DNA of 24,879 bases from a virus: positions 1 to 24,879 of IMG/VR virus record IMGVR_UViG_3300031857_001289; one strand, 5' to 3'. Made by a program: the position numbers and the translations under genes. Position 1 is the stretch's first letter; each line of letters starts with the position of its first letter. Positions 7,245-16,253 of the stretch are shown here, in pieces. The notes under the pieces were generated by a model. The model made no database searches. It saw only the letters and a list, made by a program, of their open reading frames with translations, and was not told the origin of the DNA.

Positions 7245-8519
7245 TTATATTTTGTATAGAGAAATTTGGTTATAATTGTGACCACGATATTGACGGACAG
7301 GATATCCACCTTTACTGAGTTTTTCTGCGACATTCCCCATAATATCCAATTCATCGTTGTGGACATCCAGTAGAATAGCGTCATAAGTATACAGAATGAC
7401 CTTGGATTTGAACATATCCAAATACTGGCAAACTCCGTTTACTCTGGCAATCGCTTCTTCAGTCTCCGTCAACTGCATCATATAGTTAAACACCTTATTA
7501 CTGGTGGGGTCAAATACAGTCACTTTGCGACCCGTTCCTGACAATACAAATCCATTCTGACGGTATTTCTCCCACAAATCAGACGAGTACTCCTTGAGCT
7601 TTTGGAAGAACTCTACACCACCTGTATCGTCACTATATCCATACATCAATCCGAACGTGCGGGACTTGGATTCTTCATATTGTTCTTCGGTAATATTATC
7701 TGTCCCATAATACTGTTTGGCAAGGAATTCGTGAACGGAACTTTCTGGGAGTTTATATCCGATAAGGTCAGCCGCAAGACGAAGATGGAATGCCTCATAG
7801 TCAAACTGGACAAGAGTACCATTCTCCCCAAACCGACTGACGAACTTCTCACGGGTACCATCGTTCTTATTGAGAGCGGCAAAGTTGATTCCACCAAACG
7901 CATTACTCGGACGACCTGTAGAAGTGTAGATGTTATAATCAGAATACACGAACTGATTGTCAGTAGTCCAGAGTCCTGCTTGCTCAATCTTGGTCAACGT
8001 AGGAATGGTAATCTGATTAATGAATTCAAACGCAGATGTCTGTTCCGTGGACTGGCATCGGTCGTACATATGCTTACAGTGTTGTAAGAACGCCTCTGCG
8101 GTTTCTATCCACGAAGTCAACGGGATACTGTAATGGAGATTCTTGAACTTGAACTGGCTCTTAATCTGGTGCATCGCCATCGTGTAGTATTCCCGATACA
8201 ACGGAATCACATCCCCATTCAAATGTATCAACGATGCCAAGTCAACTACATTCTTTGCATTAGTCAGTTGTTGTAATTCTTTTTTATGAAGGGTGACCAA
8301 CTTATATGCATCACTCAGGTCCATCTGAAAGTGTGGGGCATCGGGATGATTGACCGACACAGTATACGAGGTTCCATCATCAAAGAGGAAATGGAGTAAA
8401 GCAACACGATTCTGTGAAGAGTGTAGAAATGCGTCAACCGCCACGGGATAGACATAAGTAGTCTCACCCCGAAGGCGGTTGGTCAAATATTCTAGTTCTG
8501 CTTGTGTCGTAATAACCAT
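7245..8519 (-). CDS. polA: Family A DNA polymerase, short form with altered motifs
   Basis: Probable phage replicative polymerase. The 424-residue protein contains the family A palm/fingers: a TGRPSNAFGGINFAAL segment (201-216), motif A FDYEAFHLRL (D240), an O-helix motif KSRTFGLMYG (K285, F289, Y293) and motif C LYTYDAILLD (D380). The two essential metal-binding aspartates are kept. Compared with E. coli Pol I, the motif A glutamate (E710) is His245, the HDE of motif C is Tyr-Asp-Ala, and the R754 position appears to be Tyr281 (alignment by eye). Residues 1-170 show no clear 3'-5' exonuclease motifs and no 5' nuclease. It is much shorter than Pol I (928) or T7 polymerase (704). A consensus promoter lies just upstream and GAGG precedes the ATG by 5 bases. 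Confidence 0.85.
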   Translation of the reverse strand: MVITTQAELEYLTNRLRGETTYVYPVAVDAFLHSSQNRVALLHFLFDDGTSYTVSVNHPDAPHFQMDLSDAYKLVTLHKKELQQLTNAKNVVDLASLIHLNGDVIPLYREYYTMAMHQIKSQFKFKNLHYSIPLTSWIETAEAFLQHCKHMYDRCQSTEQTSAFEFINQITIPTLTKIEQAGLWTTDNQFVYSDYNIYTSTGRPSNAFGGINFAALNKNDGTREKFVSRFGENGTLVQFDYEAFHLRLAADLIGYKLPESSVHEFLAKQYYGTDNITEEQYEESKSRTFGLMYGYSDDTGGVEFFQKLKEYSSDLWEKYRQNGFVLSGTGRKVTVFDPTSNKVFNYMMQLTETEEAIARVNGVCQYLDMFKSKVILYTYDAILLDVHNDELDIMGNVAEKLSKGGYPVRQYRGHNYNQISLYKI

Positions 8520-8547
8520 TGGTTCCTCAATAATATATTATAATTTA

Positions 8548-8576
8548 AATATACTATCAATCCACTCTATTGTCAA
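8548..8576 (-). promoter_or_regulatory. Sigma70-type promoter for the polymerase gene
   Basis: The minus strand reads TTGACA (8576-8571), 17 bases, then TATATT (8553-8548). It overlaps the last codons of the upstream 115-aa gene and gives a leader of about 20-25 bases before the polA ATG at 8519. It marks the boundary between the tail block and the replication block. Confidence 0.75.
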
Positions 8577-8904
8577 CCCCTTGAAATCCTTCTAATGGAT
8601 TAGACAATAATCTAGTTAACCCGGGCATGTTTTTGTCATAAAATACTGCGGTCACTGTATTCTTATGTTTTGCTCCATAGATAATTGTACCATCCGATGA
8701 TAGTGTATCATTTGCAAACCCCGTGATAACCCAAGGAAATTCTACACGTTCATATAATACGTTTGTCTTGAACGCTTCATACTGCTTTTTATCTACTTCA
8801 GTTATCAACTTAGTAGAAATATGCCTTACAAAATACCGGGTAACAAATCCGCTACGTACATCAACTTGAGTTATTTTTGGGCGAGTACTATATGGTGTTG
8901 TCAT
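8557..8904 (-). CDS. Hypothetical protein, 115 aa, probably virion-associated
   Basis: Unrecognised 115-residue protein. It has a basic N-terminal half (TRPKITQVDVRSGFVTRYF) and a hydrophobic, beta-rich middle (FPWVITGFAND, TVTAVFYD), with no membrane helix or signal peptide. It starts 3 bases before the hub gene's stop side and is the last gene of the tail block, ahead of the polA promoter that overlaps its end. Co-transcription with the hub gene suggests a baseplate or assembly role; this is inference from position only. The ATG at 8904 follows the hub reading frame closely, but note that it lies downstream of the hub gene in transcription. Confidence 0.75.
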   Translation of the reverse strand: MTTPYSTRPKITQVDVRSGFVTRYFVRHISTKLITEVDKKQYEAFKTNVLYERVEFPWVITGFANDTLSSDGTIIYGAKHKNTVTAVFYDKNMPGLTRLLSNPLEGFQGVDNRVD

Positions 8905-8906
8905 AT

Positions 8907-11900
8907 TTATCGTCCGAATGGATTACGGAACGCGTCAAAACTTGAGGGGCGATTATTTACGGTTGTATTTCTCATCGGAGCATTCGCTGGGTTTGCCGAA
9001 CGTGAAGTAACCGATGGACGGGTGGTAGGAGTTGATGCTACTCTACCAGAGGTACCAGACGCACCCGATGTACCTGCGGTACCCGTTGATGGTGATGTCG
9101 GTGCTCTGGATTCTGCTGCTTTTGGTCTATATCTAAAGCGTCCTTGTATCTTGGTAATCCATCCATTTTGTGAACTAAATTCGTGTGTGATTTTTGTTAC
9201 GACATAAAATCCACGGTCAATAATAGATGGTATACGGTCAACTAAAAATGATTGGAATAGGTTAATACCACCAATACCAGGTAGTGTAACATCGACAATA
9301 GTTTTTGTAAGATTAGAACTGTTAAATGCGTGTGCTTTTGAAGGAGTTCTACCTTCCTCTGCTGCGGTTGAATCTAAATTCAATCTTTTCATCATACGTG
9401 CAGGATTAATTTCCATTAACTGTAGTGCGGTACCCAAATCCGCATACTCTCGTAATGTTCCAACTAGATTTGGATTGAATTGAGTCGAAGTAACAATATC
9501 ACGTTCTAATTGTATTGATGCAACGTTTCTTTGTGCACTAACAGTTCTTTCCGATGGACCAACGTTTACAAAAGTTTCACCTGTAAATTGTAGATTACCT
9601 TGTACACCCTGTCTAGCATCCTCTTCCCTTGCCAATCTTTCTTGTTCTACTGCGTCTGCCAATCGTCTGTCTAAACGTTGGAGTTCGTCACTCTGACAAT
9701 TACCGTTACCATCATCATTACCACATGGGGTATATAATCCCTGTATTAATGAAAGTTGTTGAAGTTCCTTCACATCAATCGTGTTTAATAATCCTTTTTG
9801 CGCCGGACCACCAATGTTTGCAATTGCCTGTACTGCCACTACTTGTGGCATATTGAATTCTACATTTAAATCTATTAAATCGCTGCCAAGTTCACCATCA
9901 TTAAGAATTTTGGTACCACGATTGAACATATAAATATACTTTGGATTATCTTCAGACCCTTCATAATATCTGTTAATATTTACACCACTTATACTATTTA
10001 AAATGTTGGTTGTATCGGCATCTTCCGTATCTACAGAAACTAACTTTGGTGTTTTTGATAATCCCATATCAATTACGTGCATACCTGGATTTTTAACATC
10101 CGTAGAATATAATTGAAGATTCCAATAACCTTCTGTTGCTGAATTCATCATACTCAATAATGAATTGATGCCAGAAGAAACTGTATCAGTGGAGGTAAAT
10201 GCTTGTTTGATTGCACTAGTGTTAATCCATATACCTCTGGTTAAATACGAAGCGCCCGATTCAACCGATGGCCCTATTACATTTTCAAATGGATTTAATG
10301 CTTGTTCAAGTCTACGTTCTAGTGTAGAATCTCTAAATGCTTGACTTATTGCCGAACTTCCCGACGCAGCAGCATTTGTTAAACTTGCAAATATAACATC
10401 ATCATCTGAGTTGATATATTGGGATTGTGCAATAGGATTACGGATAAGCATAACGCCTGGATTAATTGACCGTAAACTTGGATGATATCCGACTTGATTT
10501 GCAAACAATCCAGATTCCGCTAACGATCCAGTTACTTCTCTTGTGGGACGTAACAATGCTAATTGTGCCAATGCTTCTCTATTATCACCCAACATGCTTG
10601 CGATTCCAAGAACTCTATCATTGAGAATTTTTTCTACGAAAAATCTCCACGACACAAAATATTCATTCTCTCTAGTACCAGCATTAGTACTTGCAGCACC
10701 AGCAGTTCTTTGTTCACTTTGATCATTTTTTATCGGAACAATCTGGTCGGACCAAACACTATCAGGTCCGGTTTGTATATTTCTATAATACGATATTAAC
10801 TTGGTAAAATGATTCGCCTTCCAGTTGTATACATCATTAAAATATTCTTGAATATCTATTACTTTACATGCTGATACTGGCGATGGGCAGGTAGATTGTA
10901 CTGCGGTGTGTTTAGTAGGTACTTCAAATTGTTGAACAGAATGTATTGTTAAATCTATTTCAAATATATTATTCTTGTTATATTTTAGATTGAATTTTAC
11001 TACATACCCGATAAAGATTTCGTAGTTTCCATAATTGTTGTAAACATATTGTTTAATAAAATCCTTTTGATGATCTTCGTCTTTGATAAGGGAAGTAAAA
11101 TATTCTTTAATGTTTAATTTAATTTCACTATTATTCTTTTTATATCCTAACTCTCCTTTAACTGCTTTTTTCCAATCAAAAGGTGTAATTTTTATTTCAT
11201 TTGGGCTAGATGAGGTACGACCCAATTCAAGAACCACTCTTGTAGCAGGACGTAAGAAATATCTAAGTAATGCATCTACTTGTCCAACGGAGTAGGCGAC
11301 TATCTTTAAATCTGCTTTCATTAAGCCACCGCGAACGCCCATTGGGCCCGCAGTACTACGTTCTACATTTACTTGAGTGATGCCGGGAATTGGAATATTC
11401 TTTGCATCTTTTGATGCATTTGCAACAAGGATTGGTATTGTTCTGCTACCGTCTTGACTAATACCATATGCCACCGTACTTCTATTATTATCTCGCGTCA
11501 AGTAAATATCTTCAAACGACACATCGTTTAATCCGTGTATACCAAGCGAAGGGCAATAAGCTAATGTTTCACTATCAGGTAAATTATTCAATGCAGTACC
11601 ATCTAATAATTGTTTTGGTACTTGCGACAACGATGTAAGCTTTACAAACGGCATATAAGTATTTGCCGTTTCCGATGATATTCTACGTCTGGTTAATTCA
11701 TATTGAATTTTTGGATGAAATGATTCTAACGCTTCAATATATGGACTGATAGCAGCTCGGGACGGTGGTACTTGTTGTACTGGTCTAGTAGGTCTAGTAG
11801 AATTAGTTGAACTGTTATAAGATACATTTGCCACAGCCGTTAGGTAAGGCAACGGGTCTATAGCCGTATCTGTAATTTGAAGAATAGTTCCTTCTTCGCC

Positions 11901-12353
11901 TATTTCCTTATCCCCAACATCTGGATCTCTGTTAACTTTCTTAAGTATAAAATGTAAATGTGGACCGAATGTTCGTCCTGTCATTCCTACTCGACCAACT
12001 ACTTGTTGAGCGATTACCTTAGATCCTACAGTAATATTAAATTCTTGTGGGGAACCTGCTTGCATATGACAAACAGATGTTGTAAATCGTGGTTTACGAC
12101 CATAATTAGTCACACCTTCTACATCTACTTCATCGTGTAATAACACAATCCCAACACCGCATGTTGCATTATTTACTAATCTGAATACGGTACCATCCGC
12201 CACCGCATGTATTGGAGTACCGACCGGAGCAGCAATGTCCACTGCATTATGTGGTTCGATAGCATCATCTATTGTTCGTTTACCAAATCCACTGGTAATA
12301 TTTAAGACACCACTAGGTGGATATACTGGTGCAGATTTAAAGCGTATTGCCAT
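8907..12353 (-). CDS. Baseplate hub / tail lysin with N-terminal M23 endopeptidase
   Basis: Large 1148-residue structural protein. Residues 15-140 are a complete M23 (LytM/lysostaphin-type) zinc peptidase: H35-x3-D39 in HNAVD, H96 in VCHM and H132-x-H134 in PHLHF. This should cut peptidoglycan cross-links during injection. The remainder (about 280-1080) is beta-rich with segments such as DLKIVAYSVGQVDALL and, near the end, RGFYVVTKITHEF, which read like hub/late-control proteins. The last 60 residues are a low-complexity Thr/Ser/Gly/Ala/Pro tail. It follows the LysM baseplate gene by one base and precedes a small unknown. In T4 the equivalent needle complex carries a lysozyme domain (gp5); here an endopeptidase takes that place. 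The hub assignment is inference; the M23 call is firm. Confidence 0.85.
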   Translation of the reverse strand: MAIRFKSAPVYPPSGVLNITSGFGKRTIDDAIEPHNAVDIAAPVGTPIHAVADGTVFRLVNNATCGVGIVLLHDEVDVEGVTNYGRKPRFTTSVCHMQAGSPQEFNITVGSKVIAQQVVGRVGMTGRTFGPHLHFILKKVNRDPDVGDKEIGEEGTILQITDTAIDPLPYLTAVANVSYNSSTNSTRPTRPVQQVPPSRAAISPYIEALESFHPKIQYELTRRRISSETANTYMPFVKLTSLSQVPKQLLDGTALNNLPDSETLAYCPSLGIHGLNDVSFEDIYLTRDNNRSTVAYGISQDGSRTIPILVANASKDAKNIPIPGITQVNVERSTAGPMGVRGGLMKADLKIVAYSVGQVDALLRYFLRPATRVVLELGRTSSSPNEIKITPFDWKKAVKGELGYKKNNSEIKLNIKEYFTSLIKDEDHQKDFIKQYVYNNYGNYEIFIGYVVKFNLKYNKNNIFEIDLTIHSVQQFEVPTKHTAVQSTCPSPVSACKVIDIQEYFNDVYNWKANHFTKLISYYRNIQTGPDSVWSDQIVPIKNDQSEQRTAGAASTNAGTRENEYFVSWRFFVEKILNDRVLGIASMLGDNREALAQLALLRPTREVTGSLAESGLFANQVGYHPSLRSINPGVMLIRNPIAQSQYINSDDDVIFASLTNAAASGSSAISQAFRDSTLERRLEQALNPFENVIGPSVESGASYLTRGIWINTSAIKQAFTSTDTVSSGINSLLSMMNSATEGYWNLQLYSTDVKNPGMHVIDMGLSKTPKLVSVDTEDADTTNILNSISGVNINRYYEGSEDNPKYIYMFNRGTKILNDGELGSDLIDLNVEFNMPQVVAVQAIANIGGPAQKGLLNTIDVKELQQLSLIQGLYTPCGNDDGNGNCQSDELQRLDRRLADAVEQERLAREEDARQGVQGNLQFTGETFVNVGPSERTVSAQRNVASIQLERDIVTSTQFNPNLVGTLREYADLGTALQLMEINPARMMKRLNLDSTAAEEGRTPSKAHAFNSSNLTKTIVDVTLPGIGGINLFQSFLVDRIPSIIDRGFYVVTKITHEFSSQNGWITKIQGRFRYRPKAAESRAPTSPSTGTAGTSGASGTSGRVASTPTTRPSVTSRSANPANAPMRNTTVNNRPSSFDAFRNPFGR

Positions 12354-12354
12354 A

Positions 12355-12612
12355 TTAAATATTCGGAATAAAAAGTCTGGTTCCGATAGGTACTGCCATA
12401 CTACCGTTTGCTAAATTGTTCGCTTTGGCAAGTACCCACCAGTTTTCTGTAGTGTTGTAAAACTTATATGATAACGTGTCCAATCGGTCACCATCTTGCA
12501 CAACATAATAGAATGGAATGTCCTCAGACGGAATTGACGTAGGCAACACCGTAGTATAATATGGAATCTTTTTTGTCGTATCCACTTGTGGTGGTGTAGT
12601 ATATCGTTCCAT
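12355..12612 (-). CDS. LysM-domain baseplate protein (T4 gp53 / P2 gpX-like)
   Basis: An 85-residue protein that is mostly one LysM fold: residues 35-84 run YVVQDGDRLDTLSYKFY, then NWWVLAKANN, then PIGTRLFIP, the classic YxVxxGDxLxxIA...W..I...N.....I..G..L.IP pattern. In contractile tails, small LysM proteins (T4 gp53, P2 gpX) join baseplate wedge or hub parts rather than binding cell wall. AAGGA lies about 8 bases before the ATG. It sits between the 550-aa tube/baseplate gene and the M23 hub gene, which supports a hub-proximal position. Confidence 0.85.
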   Translation of the reverse strand: MERYTTPPQVDTTKKIPYYTTVLPTSIPSEDIPFYYVVQDGDRLDTLSYKFYNTTENWWVLAKANNLANGSMAVPIGTRLFIPNI

Positions 12613-12623
12613 TTAAGTTATCC

Positions 12624-14276
12624 TTAAGGAGTTTGGTTAAATCTTCTAATTTCTTCTAACTGATTTCTTGCATTTCTACGTTCTCTGATAATCTGTTCAG
12701 CATCTTCTGTAATCTTATAGAATGGACTATCGTGGAACTTACTACGCTTTTCAAGGATACTGAGTTGCATATTTACATTGATTGCAAATGGTACTTCTCT
12801 GTCAATATCAAATGTAATTGATTCATCTAAGAAATCATAGTCTAAAGATTCAATATAACACGGTTGGTTATCATATAATCCACCGATAGTAAATTTAAAT
12901 AGTGGTGGAGTCATAAATCCATTCTGCACACCCTTTGGAAATGCCAAACCAGTAAGATAATTTACCTTAGTCCACATCCCGTCAAGTTCACCGTCAGAAA
13001 ATGCCACAATATTAAATGATAAACTTAATCCACGTTTTGCCCCACCATATGTTACGAATCGTTCGGTACGACCCACATATCGTTGTTCAGTAAATTCTGG
13101 TTTAATTGATTCCTTTATACTTGATATTAATGCTCTAAAGTGTACAGGATTACTGTTTGCATCTGTTGCATCACGGAATGTAAACTTTACAATATCTGAC
13201 TTTTCTTTTTGTGGTTTAGTAATATTTGCATAATTTAGTTTATCACCGACTAAGTTCCCTGCTGCATCAAAATTATTTTCGTTACTTTGAAACTCTGCTA
13301 TATTATACGGATCCTTTAATGTGGTATAACCAACTACAGGATCTTTTCTTGCTTGAACAATTCCAGTATCAAATTGTGTTTCGGTTGGATTTTCTGCTTC
13401 GCTAAAATATTTACTCTTGAATCGTGATGTTCTATTGTTCTTCGTAAAACTATCCTTAAATTGTTGTGCTTTTTGTTCAAACGTAAAGTCTGATGCTGGG
13501 ATAGGTACGTTTGGAACAGGAGGAACCGTATTTCTTAAATTTCTTGGTACAAGTCTATTTAGCGCAGATGTTGTGGATGCGACTAATCTGGTGGTCACTC
13601 TTGATGCAATTACATTTACAAGTGTGGCAGTTACATTTGTTCGTACAATTCCACGTTGACTTAATGGTTGGGCTGGAAATATACGAATTCCCTTTTCAAA
13701 TGCTTTGTATTCTGGACGAGAGGTAGTGTAAAATTGAGGTAATGGAATAATAGAATTGGCAGCATTTTTTAATTGAGTTACCAAATAGTTTTTTGCCAAA
13801 CTACCAATTGTAGGTAACAACCTACGTTGACCCGTAGTGAGTGCTTGTAATTCACCTATAGTGTTAAATCGACTCGCAACGGTATTAACGGTGGTCGTTT
13901 GTAATAATCCAGATGGTGAAGGTACTAATGTATTCGTTGGTATATTTCGTCTTATGTGTAAGAACGGAACAGCATTTAAAGCGGGAGATAGTGGATTGTA
14001 TAATTTAGTATTGAGGAATGTATTTCCAGTTTGTAGTAATGCTTGTTTAGTAGTAAATAATACACCTTCTGGTGACGTTAAAAACTTACTGACTCGACGA
14101 GTATCTCGTAATACCGATACGGTTGGGACTGACCGATTGTCATTTTTAATACGACTATTACTTCCAAACACTCCATCGGTATCTGGCTTGACCACAATTA
14201 ATTGGTCACTACTTGGCGAAAATCTCTTGTAGATGTCTTGGGATTTTTCTTCAAATAAATCTTTCAACGTTGCCAT
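12624..14276 (-). CDS. Tail tube / baseplate-tube junction protein (probable)
   Basis: A 550-residue structural protein. The N-terminal 270 residues are Asn/Thr/Arg-rich with no recognised domain. The C-terminal part (about 370-520) is a compact beta domain with FRALISSIKES, RTERFVTYGGAKRGLSLSF, LTGLAFPKG and FKFTIGGLYDNQPCYIESL segments, followed by VPFAINVNMQLSIL. This pattern resembles contractile-injection-system tube or tube-cap proteins that initiate the tail tube on the baseplate (T4 gp48/gp54 role). It lies between the tape measure gene (3 bases away) and the LysM gene, the expected place for such a protein. The exact position in the virion is inference. Confidence 0.65.
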   Translation of the reverse strand: MATLKDLFEEKSQDIYKRFSPSSDQLIVVKPDTDGVFGSNSRIKNDNRSVPTVSVLRDTRRVSKFLTSPEGVLFTTKQALLQTGNTFLNTKLYNPLSPALNAVPFLHIRRNIPTNTLVPSPSGLLQTTTVNTVASRFNTIGELQALTTGQRRLLPTIGSLAKNYLVTQLKNAANSIIPLPQFYTTSRPEYKAFEKGIRIFPAQPLSQRGIVRTNVTATLVNVIASRVTTRLVASTTSALNRLVPRNLRNTVPPVPNVPIPASDFTFEQKAQQFKDSFTKNNRTSRFKSKYFSEAENPTETQFDTGIVQARKDPVVGYTTLKDPYNIAEFQSNENNFDAAGNLVGDKLNYANITKPQKEKSDIVKFTFRDATDANSNPVHFRALISSIKESIKPEFTEQRYVGRTERFVTYGGAKRGLSLSFNIVAFSDGELDGMWTKVNYLTGLAFPKGVQNGFMTPPLFKFTIGGLYDNQPCYIESLDYDFLDESITFDIDREVPFAINVNMQLSILEKRSKFHDSPFYKITEDAEQIIRERRNARNQLEEIRRFNQTP

Positions 14277-14279
14277 ATG

Positions 14280-15977
14280 TTATCTCACTTCGTTGCGGGA
14301 GTACACACCAACCAATTGTAAGCGAGGAACCGTTTGCATATTACCACCGACATTAATTGTGGTAGTTGCATTTGACAACGCGGTAATTAAATTATCCACC
14401 TTTCTGACTAAATCTGAGTTATCTGCCCCAGCTCTAAGCGACCCCTTCGGGAACAGATTAGTACCAGCGATAATATCATCTGCATTATTGAGAGCGAATG
14501 CTCCTTTTGGGGTGACTAATGTACGACTACCATATCCAGCGGAATACATATCGTTTGCTGGTGTTGTTGCTAATCCACCAAAATATCCACCCAACGAACC
14601 ACCTATACTTGCTCCAATCAGAGTACCGCCTGGAATAAATGACCCAGCTATACCACCTAATATAGACCCAATAACACTACCAGTTAAACTTCCGGTAGTC
14701 GTACCACCTGCAGCGGTGCCCAATGCAGTACCAACTCCCATACCGATAGCACCACCCGCTACTCCACCTAGTCCCTTAAGTAAAGTTGCTTGCATAGCAC
14801 CAGATGCAGCTACTTTTATTAAAGCTGCGGCGGCTGCATACGCTGCAATAGCTAATCCTCCAAATGACCCCATTAAACCAGAAGATAATTTACTTGCTAT
14901 ACCACCAAGCTCTCCAAGAGTTTTTGTTGTTTTTCCTGTAGCGGTCGCTGCTTCTGTCATTTTTGCTTCTATAGCGTCTGCCGCACTAACTTGTTCACCA
15001 CCGGACTTAATATAATCTTCAACAGAAATACCTAATTGTTTAAAGAGTGCACGGGTACTAGCACTTTGCATCAAGTTCGCAGGAACAGTAGCACGGACAT
15101 ATGCCATCAAGGCAGCTGGACCTTCAGTTTCTGCAACTCTTATTAAGTTACCAAAGTCTATTTGACCACCTAATTGATTAATTTGTGCAACGGTATCGAT
15201 GGTTCCATCAAGATTTGTGACCAATCCTTCTTGTGCAGCTTGGATACTTGCAAGATTTACTCCAAGACGTTCCGCATTAACGGCTGCTTTCGCAAAACTA
15301 TTTCCGTATAAAAGGAATGATAATTGATTCTTGTTATAAAGAGTCGATAATTGGCTAGCAGATAATCCAGCTCTTCCCGATGCTACACGAAGTGCATTAA
15401 ATTGTTCTGTGGTGGAAATACCTAATTGAGTTAGTGTACGGAATGTTTCTGCGGTTGGTTCAAATTCTGCACCAAATCCTTCCTTCAAACTTCTAACAAA
15501 CTCTACACTTCCCTTTGAACTTAATTGCATACCCGCTGCAGCACCAATAAACACATCACTGAATCCAGTTTGTGCTGCCTTTAGTTGTTCAACTGTAACT
15601 GCTAGATTTGCATTGAAGTTAGCTAACTGTGAAGCAACTGCTAGTCTATTTTGGATTTCAAGTTGGACACCACGGGTTGCGGTAGTGCCCACCGCAGTAC
15701 CAAACTTGACACCTGCGTTTGCAATATTAAGAAGTTCTTTTCCTAATGAAAGAGATTTATCTTTTAAGTCTTTTAATGCTTGGGATGACTTTTTTGTTTC
15801 GTCAGTTTCTTTCTTCTTTTCTTTTGTCGATTCTTGGGTGGCAGCAGTATTTGATTTGATTGCTTCATTAGTTTCTTTTTGAGCAGTAATTAAATCTTTA
15901 GTAGTATCAACCAATAGGTTTAAATACTCTACTGCTAACTCTGCTAAAGATTTTAAATCGGAGAAATCTTCTGCCAT
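14280..15977 (-). CDS. Tail tape measure protein
   Basis: A 565-residue protein that sets tail length and leaves the tail during DNA ejection. The N-terminus (10-90) is a charged, Lys/Glu-rich coiled-coil region. The middle is alanine-rich helix. Residues about 365-475 are a long hydrophobic Gly/Ala-rich stretch (GGVAGGAIGMGVG, GSVIGSILGGIAGS) typical of tape measures. The end has a compact ADDIIAGTN-type tail. At the usual rough figure of 0.15 nm per residue the tail would be about 85 nm. It follows the small overlapping ORF by 3 bases, exactly where tail-assembly chaperones are found in other tailed phages. Confidence 0.82.
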   Translation of the reverse strand: MAEDFSDLKSLAELAVEYLNLLVDTTKDLITAQKETNEAIKSNTAATQESTKEKKKETDETKKSSQALKDLKDKSLSLGKELLNIANAGVKFGTAVGTTATRGVQLEIQNRLAVASQLANFNANLAVTVEQLKAAQTGFSDVFIGAAAGMQLSSKGSVEFVRSLKEGFGAEFEPTAETFRTLTQLGISTTEQFNALRVASGRAGLSASQLSTLYNKNQLSFLLYGNSFAKAAVNAERLGVNLASIQAAQEGLVTNLDGTIDTVAQINQLGGQIDFGNLIRVAETEGPAALMAYVRATVPANLMQSASTRALFKQLGISVEDYIKSGGEQVSAADAIEAKMTEAATATGKTTKTLGELGGIASKLSSGLMGSFGGLAIAAYAAAAALIKVAASGAMQATLLKGLGGVAGGAIGMGVGTALGTAAGGTTTGSLTGSVIGSILGGIAGSFIPGGTLIGASIGGSLGGYFGGLATTPANDMYSAGYGSRTLVTPKGAFALNNADDIIAGTNLFPKGSLRAGADNSDLVRKVDNLITALSNATTTINVGGNMQTVPRLQLVGVYSRNEVR

Positions 15978-15980
15978 ACA

Positions 15981-16253
15981 TTATCTCTTTGAAGGTTTAC
16001 TTCGCGCTTGTGCCTGTTTAACTTGTTCTGCTTCTTTCTTTTTTACGTCTTCCAATTGTCTCAAATGGAAATTACGAAGATAGACCGGCATATTATAAAC
16101 TTGGTCAAAATTAAATGCTCCATTACTATAATACGCCATTGTAAACAACGTTTTGTGAATATCGACTTTATGCTCGGATGTCAGGCCAAAAAAAGTTTGC
16201 CCCAAAGGGCATCCTCGCTTTAATTGCCGTATCACAGCTTGGACATACAACAT
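15981..16253 (-). CDS. Small tail-assembly protein, start or recoding uncertain
   Basis: A 68-90 residue product with a core of DIHKTLFTMAYYSNGAF, YNMPVYLRNFHLRQL and a charged Lys/Glu/Gln tail, the look of the second part of tail-assembly chaperones or small baseplate assembly factors. It overlaps the gp26-like gene by 86 bases in another frame. The ATG at 16253 has no visible Shine-Dalgarno. Two alternatives exist: a TTG at 16205 preceded by GAGG with a 7-base spacer, or entry by +1/-2 frameshifting at the T7 run (16194-16188), giving a fusion of about 312 residues. The recognisable part begins only after the T7 run, so the N-terminus from 16253 is probably not real protein. The 3' end is certain, the 5' end is not. 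Confidence 0.65.
   Translation of the reverse strand: MLYVQAVIRQLKRGCPLGQTFFGLTSEHKVDIHKTLFTMAYYSNGAFNFDQVYNMPVYLRNFHLRQLEDVKKKEAEQVKQAQARSKPSKR

Noticed and set aside
14233-15015. 260-codon plus-strand ORF rich in Pro and Ala
   Set aside because: It is the mirror of the Gly/Ala-rich part of the tape measure gene on the other strand; the composition follows from that, and it has no ribosome-binding site or domain.
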